NCBI RefSeq assembly: GCF_963678635.1
Contig: NC_087066.1
Coordinates: 66,127,277 to 66,191,276, forward strand
Direction of reading: 5' to 3'
From: Symsagittifera roscoffensis
Lineage: Eukaryota; Xenacoelomorpha; Acoela; Convolutidae
DNA length: 64,000 nt
Part shown: positions 31,346-41,415 of the stretch, piece by piece
Numbering within the stretch: the stretch's first letter is position 1
How the letters are laid out: each line of letters begins with the position of its first letter
Notes under the pieces: generated by a model
The model's input: the letters and a program-made list of their open reading frames with translations, nothing else
Database searches by the model: none
Told to the model about the DNA's origin: nothing
Made by a program: the position numbers and the translations under genes

Positions 31346-32149
31346 TTATCTGAGTTCACACTCAAGCCCCTTTTTTCCTCTCCCGCTCAAGGCTCCAGAA
31401 CAAACTCCTGAGCACCCTGCTCGGTTCGCGCCCCCCGTCTTCGAGGTACTTGATCCAGATGCACTTGACACCGTAATTTGCCTCGATAATTCTTCTTCAC
31501 CATCGGAACTGATTATGATTTCTTCCCACGCCTTCAACAGTTCGTATTCTCGCATCCATTCCCTTTGCTCTTGCAATTTCTTCGCCTGGTTCGGTAGACT
31601 CTTTACTTTGAATTCCCTGTTCAAGCAAAAGGAGTGGTGCAAGCTCAAGCTCACGTTCTTTGCCAATTCCTTCTCCAATATCGATTCCCTGGCTTTGGTA
31701 TTATCTCTTGAGACTTTAACAACCCTTTTCCAACCCGTGGCTATTGCATTGCGATGGGTTAGCAAGGGTCTCTTGAAGGCCTCCAGCCCCATCTCGGCCA
31801 GGAATTGACGATATTCTTTTTGATGTTTCTTCATGTGATTATTCGTCAACGTGTACAGCCACGACGTCAGTGTCGTCCTAAACCATGAGAAGAATTGTAT
31901 GCGACTCCACACGTGCCTCACCTCCATAGGTACAGCAAATATTTTGCATGCAGTCTCAAACAACTCAAGCTTCCGGCTATAGCCAATGGCATGTATCGAC
32001 CCCACTGTTGGCGCCTTCGACTCCCGATACTTCGTTACGTTCTCCTCAATCCATCGCAGCGCTAGCATGGAGCTCACCACGAAGAGAGTGACCTTCTGTT
32101 GATGATCGGGTAGCCTTATTGAAAGGATTTCCTCCACATCCCATATCAA
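31346..32149 (-). CDS. Module II terminal ORF, unassigned (copy L)
   Basis: 267 codons without stops, mostly helical and basic/aromatic (WSRIQFFSWFRTTLTSWLYTL), then a Ser/Gly-rich low-complexity C terminus containing CSGVCSG and ending before the AT-rich flank. It is the last coding-like block of copy L. I do not recognise a family. Its clean frame compared with the broken frames upstream is notable. There is no counterpart to compare because copy R leaves the window first. Confidence 0.45.
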   Translation of the reverse strand: MIWDVEEILSIRLPDHQQKVTLFVVSSMLALRWIEENVTKYRESKAPTVGSIHAIGYSRKLELFETACKIFAVPMEVRHVWSRIQFFSWFRTTLTSWLYTLTNNHMKKHQKEYRQFLAEMGLEAFKRPLLTHRNAIATGWKRVVKVSRDNTKARESILEKELAKNVSLSLHHSFCLNREFKVKSLPNQAKKLQEQREWMREYELLKAWEEIIISSDGEEELSRQITVSSASGSSTSKTGGANRAGCSGVCSGALSGRGKKGLECELR

Positions 32150-32458
32150 GCAGAGGTTTGACTACTCTGTGTACAATACTGTCTGTGCCAGACAATGACA
32201 TGAGCCTCACCCGCTCCCTGACTTCTTCGTTTAGACTCGCCTGGGGATGTGGGCACCAAGGTGGTCTCAACAACTTCCAAACAGTTCCCAAACTCGTAGA
32301 CAAAATGTCATCTTTGCCTCCCAGCCTCAGCTGCACCTTCCTCTCAGAGCGTGGCACGCTGATGACTTCAGGCAGCTTCTCAAGCAGCTTGGTTTCTTCC
32401 TCTCAGTCGGATCAACCTTGGTTATCTTCTCTGTCCAGAACTTCAGCAGCTCTGTAAC

Positions 32459-34915
32459 TTAAAAACTCATTGAGGCAGCTCCTGCCTCCGCATCCAAGAA
32501 AGGGTTGTAGGCCATCCCCATCACACCGGATACGTACTGGTACTCTCCCCGCTTCGTGGGCTTCGAAAAACCTTCTGCCAGAGCCATGGTACGATGCACG
32601 TCATGGTCCTTGCCGAACTTCTTGTTGGAGAACCTCCATTTTTCATCAAGCTTTCCATGGCTCTCCAGAGACTGCCTCAAACCATCTCCCTTAGCGATCC
32701 CAGTACTCTGGTACACGTTCAAGATGACGGCTGAGACTCGCCTTTATATTGCTTTATTTCCTGTCACTTTCTGACTACATGCCTGGACGGTGGTGTCTGG
32801 CATCACTGACATGATCAAACTCAAGAAATAGGTGGCATCTTTCCTCCGCGCCAGAGTTAATACCAAGTTGTCTAGAGCAATCTTCTGCCTCAACATCTGA
32901 TACACGCGCAAGCCCTTGTCACCTAACTTGGGTCTCTCGCATGAAGTCAGCATCTCCAGCGCCACTCCTGTCAAGCTCCACGTGAACATCAACTGTCCCG
33001 CCGTCCTGACAAAAGGATTCGCCATCAATTATTGTGCCGAAGAGGGTGCCCTCATCTCATCTTCAAAATACTCCAGCAGCAAGTTCTCCCAATTTCATCC
33101 CAGCTTATTCCACAAATCCAGCTTATTCACTTCAGCTCTTTGTTGGGTAGCCCAATTCCGACGCTTCCTGGATATTGCGCAATCAAGTTTATTCAGGCAG
33201 CTTTCTAATTCTTTCGTGGTTTCTGGGGCTATCCACCAGGGGCGAGCGGTGTTTCTCGTTGCTCCTCTCTCAAGAGCGTCATTTGTCATTTGTTTCCCCT
33301 ACACTCTGGTGTTGCGTTGAGATTCAATCCTTGTCAACGTCTATTTGCCACGTCTGACCACTGGTAGGACCCCTTTTTGCATTTGCCTTCTGAGGTTTGA
33401 AGTCTTCTTCCGTCCCTGGAGTCGTCGAGGCTTCCATTTGGACTATCACTTCAGCCAACCTCCAGGCCGCTGAATCGCCCTTGTAGGCCATTGTCTTTTA
33501 CCTCGCTAGAACCATGGGAGCCGTCTCTTTCAAGTATTATTCCGAAACCGCCTCCGTGAAAGGATTCGCTTCTTCTACCTCCCGTTTCCTTTTCCTAGAC
33601 CTTACTCCTTTGTTAGGGGGCGTAGTCACAATCATCACTGACTCCACTTCTTTGTCCGGATCCCCTTCATGTGGCTCTTGCCTCCCCCTTCTCTAGCTTT
33701 AAAAATATTAATATCTTCAATAATAATATCAGTTTTACACTTCTTTTCAATTTTAATCCTATTTACCTGATTTACAGTTTTTCCATCTGGAGTATAGCTA
33801 TCTTTAGATGATTTGTCCTCCGCTTTCTGCTTCTGTTCCCTCAGTCAAACCATCTTCTCTAGCAACTCTCCTCTCGCTTTCTCATCCAGTCCAGTGGCCA
33901 TCAGGACAGGTTCTCCAAATCCCAGCACAGTGTCCCACAATCCTCTTTGAAATCGCCCAACTCGACTTTCTGTTCCACTTTCTGGTTGAAATCGCTCAAG
34001 AAATCCTGCCATACCTTCTCATCCAGCGTGATCAGGAACATCCACTTATTCTTTTCAAAGGCGCTCTCTTTCCTCACTTCATCGCTCAAGAGCACCATCC
34101 CCATATTAGAGGGTTCACTCGCCAGAGGCAGCTAAAGATTTTTGAGGGGAGACCCCAAGAGTGGGGTGGCCGTGTCCGCCCAGTCCTCACCACTCAAGCC
34201 TTGTAACAGCTCACGCGTGGTGCAAGGATTGAAACTCCAGGTCACCGCTCCTTCTTCTGGCATAGTCACGAACTCCATTTCTTCTCCAGCGTCGCTGAGA
34301 GTTTCGTCCATATTTTCACCCTCTCCTGACTCCGCTTGATCTCTCTCTCATGCATCCTTTAATCTTTTTTCTACGGGAAGGCATCTTCTATCCCCCGGGG
34401 TGCCGACGGACAGGGGTGAAGGTGTCGTTGTGTCCGTTACTTTGTGTTCAGCGAGGGGTACATATAGGGTCCCTGCCGCGTCCAATTGTTGTCCCTCCTG
34501 TCGCAACTCCACCTCCTCCAACCCATAAGGTGCCAGATGTTTTCTCGTGCTGCACGTCATGTCATCCTTCAGAGCTATGTGACCTTCCTGCATGATCATC
34601 CTCCCGTTGTCTCATACTGGCATTCTGCTCTCAACTCAAGCGTCTTTAGAACTTCCCTAACTTCATACTTAGGAGGCATCGAACCCCGCATCTTCTTTCC
34701 TTGAGTAGTCCATGAAATTATTTTGATTTCGCAAATGTGTGGAAACACACCGCGGCTGAATATCCGATAAACAAGGGGTCCCAATTATCCGTGAACGCTT
34801 TCTGCTGCCGCTCCACTGCTTTTCTCGCATGTATCGACGGGACTACTATCTGTCTATTCATTCCCAACGTCATCCGTCTCACCGTCGGTAACTCGGGAAT
34901 CACAGCGGGTAGCAC
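32459..34915 (-). pseudogene. Module II unassigned coding-like region, broken (copy L)
   Basis: Successive minus frames (34718-34915, 34596-34784, 34348-34599, 33901-34104, 33095-33289, 32744-33028, 32459-32722) read like pieces of one long protein interrupted by indels and stops. Composition is that of a folded, Leu- and Trp-containing protein, GC-richer than the host DNA. No catalytic motif is recognised. An AT-rich insert at 33.70-33.82 kb stands out. Confidence 0.4.
33697..33820 (-). other. AT-rich island inside module II
   Basis: About 120 bp of very AT-rich sequence inside GC-balanced DNA. Read on the minus strand it stays open and encodes Lys/Ile/Asp-rich text (VNRIKIEKKCKTDIIIEDIN) in frame with the sequence just upstream. 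It could be an inserted or horizontally acquired segment, or a low-complexity expansion. Confidence 0.45.
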
Positions 34916-34947
34916 GTCCCGCTAAAGTATCGTTTCTAGCTCCTTTT

Positions 34948-36517
34948 TCATGAACTCAAACTCTTCAACCACGCCAGGATCCTCATGACCTCTCTCGTGT
35001 TTTGGGCCACTGGATTCAAGTTCCAGAACTTCGTGTAAGCCTCGGTGGGACCTTCTCGTTTTCCCCCCATCCTGCACTGCAGATGGCCCCTGAAATTGAG
35101 CACTATTAATTCTAGATCCTTCACTTTCCCGAACAGCACTGTTTCGCTCATCCGAGCTCTCAAGTCCTCCTGCTTACACCAATTCAGTGCCGTCCCATCC
35201 AGAATGCTGATTAAACTCAAGTGTACCACTGGATGTCGATACGCTGTCACAAGTGGATCCGGGAAGGCATACGTCACGGCTGGCCCGTAGACGCAGGTCA
35301 CCACCTCCCCCAGTCCTCTGATCATTCCCAAGGGTTCCGATCTCATCGCTAGACACAAGTCGGTTAGGAGGGGTATGCTTCCGTTTGACTCCCTCATCTC
35401 TGCTCTAGTCTTCGGATTTCTTTCCTCGCCTGTCAAGTACCGGTTTTGCATTAAGAGGTATTCCACCAGCAGTGTCTTTAGTCCGGCAGCACCTTGGTAG
35501 GAATAAGTCTTCACGTTGGCATTTTCTCACCGACAGTGGTTCGCCATACTTCATTAATCGATGAAACGCCGTCAAGTTTTCATGCGTCAAGAGTACCAGC
35601 GTCAAGTACCCTGAGGGTCTCTACACCTCTGCTAAACATGTATGCCGCACCCATGTTGAACAAGTACCTGGGGTATACCAGATACAAGGCCAGTAGGAGG
35701 TTGATGGGCATGTTCAAGAGATCCTGCACAAATGCCTCGAAGATGGTTTTCCCGCATAAAACTTTTTATCCATATAATTCTTCTCCCAGCAAGGACTCAA
35801 GAATCTCAGGATTTCGTACGTCTTCATGGTCCTCAGCTAACCCTTCGAATGCTCACACCAGAAACCGCCGATAGTGACCTCGTTGGCTGACGTGACAAAT
35901 CTTCCCACTGTCAATTCTCTCTTCTCTGCGATCTCAAGCTCCTCTAGAAGTTCCTCCAGAAACTCCCAGATCTGCTTAATCAAGGGAGGTGCGCTCTCCC
36001 TCGTCTTGTCCGTCACATTCTCTAGTATCGGTGCTAGGAATGGCCGCCTCCCTCTCTCTTGCGTCAAACAATATCCCATCGATTCCAGCTTCTCAGCTGC
36101 CGCTACTTTCTTTTGTTCATTGTTCGGTCCTCTCGCGCTGCTGGTAGAGCTCGTTATCGTCAAATTCTTGCTCCGAAACCACAGGCTGGCTGTCAAATGA
36201 ATTATCACTGGATGATCGTCCCCCACATCCGGGTTGAATTTTAACCGCCGGGCAAGATTCGACACCTCAAGACAAAGGACCTCGTCCAACACAATCAAGA
36301 TGTCCGCGAGCTCATAAAAGCCAATCAGAGCATGGAACACATCCACCCATGCCGCCACTTCCGACTTCAGAAGCCTCAAATTCATCGGTATCAGGATCAA
36401 CATAGCATACACGAACTGCAGAGCTGGTGGCATGCCTGCGTAGCCTGGGGATGATGCAAGCACCGCCTTCGTTTTTGATCCCAATCGGGAAGCTACCAAT
36501 TCCTGTACTTCGTTCAT
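34948..36517 (-). pseudogene. Module II unassigned ORF block (copy L)
   Basis: Two longer minus frames, 35837-36517 (226 aa) and 34948-35514 (188 aa), with a coherent but stop-containing frame between them. The first opens MNEVQELVASRLGSK and is strongly helical (ending EFLEELLEELEIAEKREL). Its start recurs in copy R at about 63735, so the ORF belongs to the element. No family is recognised. Confidence 0.45.
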
Positions 36518-37455
36518 CGCTGCAAACAGCGTCTGGATCGCCTCTTAGATTTTCTTTGTGTCGTCTCCTCGCTCCTCATGTGCTCAAATAGTCCCGCTGC
36601 GTGTAGGTGGTCGTTCATCCTCGCTAATAACAACAGCTCCGGCTCACACGCTGTCTCTGACTTTATTGCTACAATCAGAGTCAACATCTGATTTAGCTCC
36701 GCGCCCGGTAATAGATATACCAGCGTTTCTGGCCAAAACAATTTCGGGGACGTTTCCTCGAAGTCCGATGCCGCCACAATTATGGCTCTCGTTGTGTCAG
36801 GATCTGATCGATCGTAAACAGCCAACGTCTTGGCTAGCTGCGAGGTTCCATTGGATCTCCCGCACCTTGGGTCTTCGGCCAGCTTCGGACCCGTATATGC
36901 AGTGTCAGCAAGCCCCATATTTTTAGGCTCAAGAAGCTTCTCCACGGCCTCCAGATGCGCGGGAATCGCCACTCTGATCCTGGCTGTGCTGGTCCGATGC
37001 TTGGGAGGCTCCACTATGAGGCCTGGACTCCCCATTTCCTTGAGGAGCCTGTGGTTCACTGGCCCCATTATAGATTTCTTGGGAATCCCCGTAAAGTCCG
37101 CAGTCTTCAGTGTCTTGGCTCGAGAAAAGTGCGCCTCATGGGCCTTCAGTCAATCCACACAATAATGATTGCTCAAGTCCTCGTGTAACAGACTCTTGAG
37201 TTCCAGGACCTCCACTATCTCGTGTCTACAGGCCAGATCCTCGAGATCTAGATCTTTCACTGGCTCCAGGTACCGGGCTCTACTCGCTTCTCCCGGACCT
37301 TCTGTCTTCTTCCTGTTGTCCACCACCACTACCGATGACACTAACGAGCTCTGGGGCGTAGAAGACTCCGCCTCGTCTCTCCCCATGGTTGTTGAACCTA
37401 GTTGTCTGCTTCTGCTGCTTCTTGAGCTTCCTCTAGAGTCGACCCTTCCATTCAC
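36514..37455 (-). pseudogene. Module II ORF C: SR-rich start, second possible SGNH-like fold (copy L)
   Basis: 37150-37455 begins with the Ser/Arg-rich SRGSSRSSRSRQLGS, conserved in copy R, and ends at a stop just before the similarity resumes. 36514-37068 continues (GPVNHRLLKEMGSPGLIVEPPKHR). It contains RAIIVAASDF and, about 50 residues later, LLLARMNDHLHAAGLFE. A nucleophile-like ASDF followed by xMNDHL is reminiscent of SGNH blocks I and III, so a second, divergent hydrolase-like fold is possible. This is a weak inference. Confidence 0.4.
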
Positions 37456-37554
37456 GCGATCAGTCGCGGGCCAAAATGGGAAGAAGGAAGGTTTCGGGGG
37501 CGGAAGTTTACTTGAGGAACTCGAGGAAGTTTATGTGCTTCTGGAAGACACCGT

Positions 37555-38529
37555 TCAGCCACTCCGTGCCCTGGGCCTGTCGAAGTGGAAGCTGTCCGAA
37601 GACGAAGTCTCCGGAAGGGAATCCTCCATCATTCTTGCCATGTCAAGCAATCTCATGCGCAGTACACTTCTCTGTTGAATTTGCCTGATGATTCCGTTGA
37701 TATGGCGCACTCTTTCATTCATATCTCTCGCGTTCTGGTCGGACATCATATTGTAGGGGACGGTGCAAATGGTGAGCACTGCTTGGTCAAGATAGATTCT
37801 CAGCTCCTCAAGAATGCAACTCACTTTGTCCTGTAGCCTCATCATCTTTCTTGATTCACCTCTGGAAACATCGTTGGTCCCCATCATCAAGGTGACCGTG
37901 TTTATTTTCCCCATCCCATGCAACTCTAGTGACGCCAACATCTGGGGCATTGCTGCACCAGAGATAATCAAGATGTCCACATGCCAATTCGCCTGGATCC
38001 TCGTTAAGACCCGGACAAGACTATCCCCAATAATCAAGTGGACTGTGCCTTTGGGTATGCTCGGCTGCGCAAAGCATTCTGCATGGAAGGCATCACTTTT
38101 CTCGCGTTGCGCCGCTGTCCAATCCTCTCGATTATGTCGGTGATACACGCCGTCAGTATTCTTCTTGTAGCTCGAGATCACGACGCTCCTCACTGGATAT
38201 TTCCTTAACGTGGGCGGTTGCTCTTCATGCTCTGATTTCTCAAGATCTCTCGAATGCAATCTCTCCTCTAACTCCTCGAGGCGTGATGTCCCCGTTCCAG
38301 TTTGAATGCCATTGGTCGAACTGGGCGTCAATCCTGGCAGCGCAATGTCCATTAATGGTCTGATTCGATCTGCCTCTAGATTTCTCATCGAAGGGACGAG
38401 CTTGGGTGGTGTCCGTGTTTCCAGGCCTTCATTCATGTGCTCTTGGGCTACGCGGTCCAGGTTGAAGCGGTCGCTCGACCTGGGGGCTTCATACATTTCC
38501 ATCCTCGACTCTGGTCTCGATCTAGTCAC
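37555..38529 (-). CDS. SGNH/GDSL-type hydrolase ORF of module II (copy L)
   Basis: A 324-residue open frame. Residues 1-130 are Arg/Glu-rich and probably flexible. The hydrolase-like part starts near 165: VHLIIGDSLVRVL (block I, GDS with the nucleophile Ser), IISGAAMPQM (block II Gly), VTLMMGTNDVSRG (block III, GTND) and, near the end, SSDSFHFDRP (block V, Asp and His of the catalytic pair). Order and spacing fit an SGNH esterase fold of about 150 residues. Substrate is unknown; SGNH esterase domains are known in ORF1 of some CR1-type LINEs but are unusual beside a Gypsy pol. All catalytic residues are kept in this copy. Confidence 0.7.
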   Translation of the reverse strand: MTRSRPESRMEMYEAPRSSDRFNLDRVAQEHMNEGLETRTPPKLVPSMRNLEADRIRPLMDIALPGLTPSSTNGIQTGTGTSRLEELEERLHSRDLEKSEHEEQPPTLRKYPVRSVVISSYKKNTDGVYHRHNREDWTAAQREKSDAFHAECFAQPSIPKGTVHLIIGDSLVRVLTRIQANWHVDILIISGAAMPQMLASLELHGMGKINTVTLMMGTNDVSRGESRKMMRLQDKVSCILEELRIYLDQAVLTICTVPYNMMSDQNARDMNERVRHINGIIRQIQQRSVLRMRLLDMARMMEDSLPETSSSDSFHFDRPRARSG

Positions 38530-38539
38530 CGCTGGTTCT

Positions 38540-38957
38540 TCTTTTTTTCCTCACCACTCGCAACTGCTTGCTGCCTTCTTTGCAGTCGTTCAATTCCTGA
38601 TTTTATCTGGTCACTAATCGCCACGCTTTCTTGAAGTCTCTGCTCTTGCTCCCGTTCCGCCCTCAGCAGGTCCCTGTCAAGAAACGCTTTGCCTTGCTCC
38701 AGAATTGCTTGGTCCCGCTAAAATTTGGCCTGGTCCCTAAAAAAAATCGTCTGGTCCCTATCCAGATTGGCCTTATCCCGTTCCCTCTGGGCCCTTTCCA
38801 ACTCCCTTTTCATGCTGCTGAGATCTGGGTACGATTCTTCCGGTTGTTGTGACCGTATCATTGATGACGTCTTGCTAGTTGATTGGATCCCTGTCCCTGC
38901 CAGTGGTTTGGTTGGGATTGGAAATTCTTCTGCGCCATACTCCGCGGTGTTGCTCAA
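38540..38957 (-). pseudogene. Charged coiled-coil segment with 7-residue repeats (copy L)
   Basis: After MSNTAEYGAEEFPIP the sequence becomes a run of 21-bp repeats encoding variants of RDQAKF/RDQTIF/RDKANL/RDQAIL, heptad-like and highly charged, with one in-frame stop (about 38718). Such repeats favour a long coiled coil, as in oligomerising gag- or ORF1-type proteins. It links the MADRFW ORF to the SGNH ORF, so the three may once have been one polypeptide. Confidence 0.5.
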
Positions 38958-39249
38958 GCAGATTCCTTGCCAGGTAGAATCCCCTTACGCCTCCGTCAAC
39001 GTTCCAGGACAGCCACCTGGTTTGCTCTTGATTTGAGATTCCATCCAAAGTGTAACACACCATTAACACCGCCTCGGTACCTGATTCCCTGCACTCTCCT
39101 TGCGATTCCAGTTGCAAGATGGCATTGAGCATCACAGCTAGTCTCTCGTCCGCTTGCGTGTAGTCGAGATTCCTCAAGCGCTTGATGGGCTCATCGAGTG
39201 TGGGCTTTTTGAAGGCTGCCGGCACCGACTTCCAGAAACGATCTGCCAT
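38875..39249 (-). CDS. Module II first ORF, MADRFW protein (copy L)
   Basis: 124 codons from an ATG placed just after the 26-28-bp iterons. MADRFWKS.PAAFKKP, then LDYTQ.DERLA.MLNAILQLESQGECRES, are nearly identical in copy R, whereas the upstream spacer is not, which indicates a translated start. The conserved segment looks helical. I cannot assign a family; a structural or nucleic-acid-binding role by position is a guess. It overlaps the coiled-coil frame at its end, probably through an indel. Confidence 0.55.
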   Translation of the reverse strand: MADRFWKSVPAAFKKPTLDEPIKRLRNLDYTQADERLAVMLNAILQLESQGECRESGTEAVLMVCYTLDGISNQEQTRWLSWNVDGGVRGFYLARNLLEQHRGVWRRRISNPNQTTGRDRDPIN

Positions 39250-39251
39250 TG

Positions 39252-39729
39252 CCGTGCGTCTTTCTCAAGAGTTCTAACGAAATACCTTTCTCGAGAAATA
39301 GCTTACCTAGATCAACTCAAGAAATACTTTTCCTAGATTTTTACTCAAGAGATACCTTTCTTCAATACCAATTGCGAGAAGCTGTTTGATATTTTTTCAA
39401 TCCAGTTGTCGTTATTGTGTTTTTGATTCAAAACCAATCTGAAAATAGTTTTAGATCAGGATGTTTTTCCGCTCGTGGCTAACCTAAAACTCCCCCCTTA
39501 CTACCTTAAAATATTATCCTAACCATTTCAAGATAAAATGATTTATTAAGTCATTAAAAACATGCAGATTTATATTATGTTTTAGCACCATAGCGTTTGA
39601 ATTGAAAACTCATGTTATAATTGTCATGCCAATCATTTTAAAACATATTTTCCTGACCCGTCCCCCCCTTATACCTAGCTCAAGACCCCCGTGCCCCCCT
39701 AACTCGAGAACTTCGTGTCCTCCAGAATG
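39252..39729 (-). promoter_or_regulatory. Spacer between pol module and module II (copy L)
   Basis: Non-coding, AT-rich. In element sense it holds CTTGAGCTAGGTATAAGGGGGGG at the pol side, a second purine tract TAAGGGGGGAG (39490-39500), and four CTTGAG/CTCGAG repeats of 26-28 bp just before the MADRFW ATG. Copy R has the same order with much lower identity than the genes. It may contain the end of the Gypsy part and a promoter for module II. Confidence 0.5.
39264..39349 (-). repeat. CTTGAG iterons, 26-28 bp spacing (copy L)
   Basis: CTCAAG/CTCGAG on the plus strand at 39264, 39290, 39316 and 39344. Each is followed in element sense by a CTAGGTAAG- or AAAGGTA-like segment. It ends about 15 bp before the MADRFW start codon. 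Confidence 0.8.
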
Positions 39730-40293
39730 TCAGGCGATGCTCAAGTAGTACTTCTTGTGTAGATGTACCCTTATTTCCGTCTCTGCAAAGACCACGTGCG
39801 AGATGGCGTATAATTCCCTCGGGCTCAGTTTACCTCTGTTCGGATCATAGACCGGCATTGAAACCTCTTCTACCTTTCTTTTGACCAGGAAATTCTTCAA
39901 TCGTGTCAATGCCAACATCACATGCCGAGGATCTATCACGTTTCTCTCGTTAGTTCTTTTCACCAAAAAGCACAGATTTTTGCCAGGAACTTGAGACACT
40001 GAGGGTGGAAGTGCAGCCATTCCCCCCAACCCTGGTCTCTGTCTGAACAGAAACTCCACATTCTGGTTTTCTCTCTTAAAATCTGCTTCCAATTTGGTGT
40101 TAAAACTCATATCCGCTGTTCTGCAAACTGCGCTGGTCCTATCTGACAAGATAAAGTCGCTGTCCGTGATCAGGTTGTTCTCTGAGTACTCATTCGGTAT
40201 CTGAAACTTGGTCTTGATGGTAGGCTCGGCTTCTTCCAGATCCAGGTCTAGTCCATTAGTCTCTCTCATTTCCCTGAACTTCTTTATCATCAA
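39730..40293 (-). CDS. Macrodomain-like ORF of the giant element (copy L)
   Basis: 187 codons, intact. Residues about 40-72 (NLITDSDFIL...SAVCRTADMSF...EADF) line up with the start of TARG1/ALC1-type macrodomains, where GD(I/L).. leads to ..AHC.S.D..MG.GIA..F. VEFLFRQRPGLGGMAALP matches the following ..EL..Q...G.VA.L; KNLCFLVKRTNER.V matches the iYyLvTKkr strand; VEEVSMPVYDPNRGKL takes the place of ..IAMPRIGCGLD.L; VFAETEIRVHLH is the last strand. The Gly-rich ADP-ribose loops are replaced (SFNTKL and DPNRGKL), so catalysis is doubtful. Recognised by eye. The ORF follows the integrase tail directly. Confidence 0.5.
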   Translation of the reverse strand: MMIKKFREMRETNGLDLDLEEAEPTIKTKFQIPNEYSENNLITDSDFILSDRTSAVCRTADMSFNTKLEADFKRENQNVEFLFRQRPGLGGMAALPPSVSQVPGKNLCFLVKRTNERNVIDPRHVMLALTRLKNFLVKRKVEEVSMPVYDPNRGKLSPRELYAISHVVFAETEIRVHLHKKYYLSIA

Positions 40294-40313
40294 ATTTTCG
40301 GTGTGGTTAAGTC

Positions 40314-41315
40314 CTACCCCAATCTCCGGACAAAAATAATTATCGACGTCCCCGTCGATGGTGCTGGGCTCAAGTTGTCAGGTGGTATGTCCATCGGCCG
40401 GTCAGTCGTCGTCCAACCAAACAGCTGGTTCCCCGCCTTTACATGCTTTGCAGCAAACATGTCGACATGCTGGATACTTTGCGCCTCCTTCTCGTCAGCT
40501 TCCAGATTGTGCATCCACTCTAGTATCCTAAGATTTGTGTACCTCCTTCTTTCTGTCTCGCTCTGTTCTAGGTTCATTTCTTTCTCTGGCGTAGTGCGAT
40601 CCTCCTGCAAGGAGTGCTCACCATCTTCGATGATCTGCCACTCCTCATCGGCTGTCAGTTCATCCACGTTCACCATCTCTGCACCTAGCTCTTCTGGCTG
40701 TGTTTTGTCAATTAAGAAGTCATCGCCATATCTTTTGTACCTCATAATTGTCTTCTTGCGCCCACCCCTTCTTGTTTTTTTTGTCGCGGACTGATCTGTC
40801 CACTTTGGCACCTTGTCCAAATCTGGTACGTTCCAGTCCTCTTCTGCGAAAGATCCTTCGTGCGAGCCTACCTCCATCTTTTCATTGTCGTCCATACTCA
40901 TGACTTCATTGCCATCGTTCTTCTCCCTGGTGCCTTTCTCATTTACCTCACATGCTGGCTCCACCAGTAGATACTCGAGTCCTTCCATGTTCTGTGGTAC
41001 GCAACAGTCTTCCGGTGATAGGACGTGAGGTTTCAGATTTTCGTAGTGTAACGTACGCCCTATGCTCAAGCGATAGAACCGACCTTGATGGTGCACTTCC
41101 GTTATCATAAACGGTCCCCTCCATTTCTTTAGTAGCTTTTTGTCCCTTTTGAAGGTATGACGTTCTAGAACACCCAGATATATTGTCCCACAGCATATGG
41201 CTTTGCCTGAATCATTTTTAAAATCATACTTCCTCCGCTGTCTCATCTCTTTTTGCGCTGTATTCCTCCTGCACAGCTCATTCAACTCTTGTTGTCTTCT
41301 AACTGCTTCCTTCAC
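40314..41315 (-). pseudogene. Integrase C-terminal domain and acidic tail, duplicate 1 (copy L)
   Basis: Opens MKEAVRRQQELNELC, then has the GPY/F-type module (LLKKWRGPFMITEVH..GRFYRLS), which is usual at the end of Ty3/Gypsy integrases. It is followed by an exceptional ~230-residue acidic tail (MSMDDNEKME, NVDELTADEEWQIIED) with a basic patch (KKTRRGGRKK). The basic-patch segment lies in a 249-bp tract identical to copy R. The upstream catalytic core is in another frame because of the GA microsatellite. Confidence 0.7.
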
Positions 41316-41367
41316 ATATGCCTGAGGCGATGTCTTTTGTTTTCATATTCCGGATAGAAGAAAGAAG

Positions 41368-41377
41368 TCAGAGGCAT

Positions 41378-41415
<38 letters not shown>

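Noticed and set aside
34348-34595. Plus-strand ORFs throughout 31-39 kb (e.g. Ser/Leu/Pro-rich frames)
   Set aside because: They oppose the minus-strand element frames, are not conserved as proteins in copy R, and have antisense composition.
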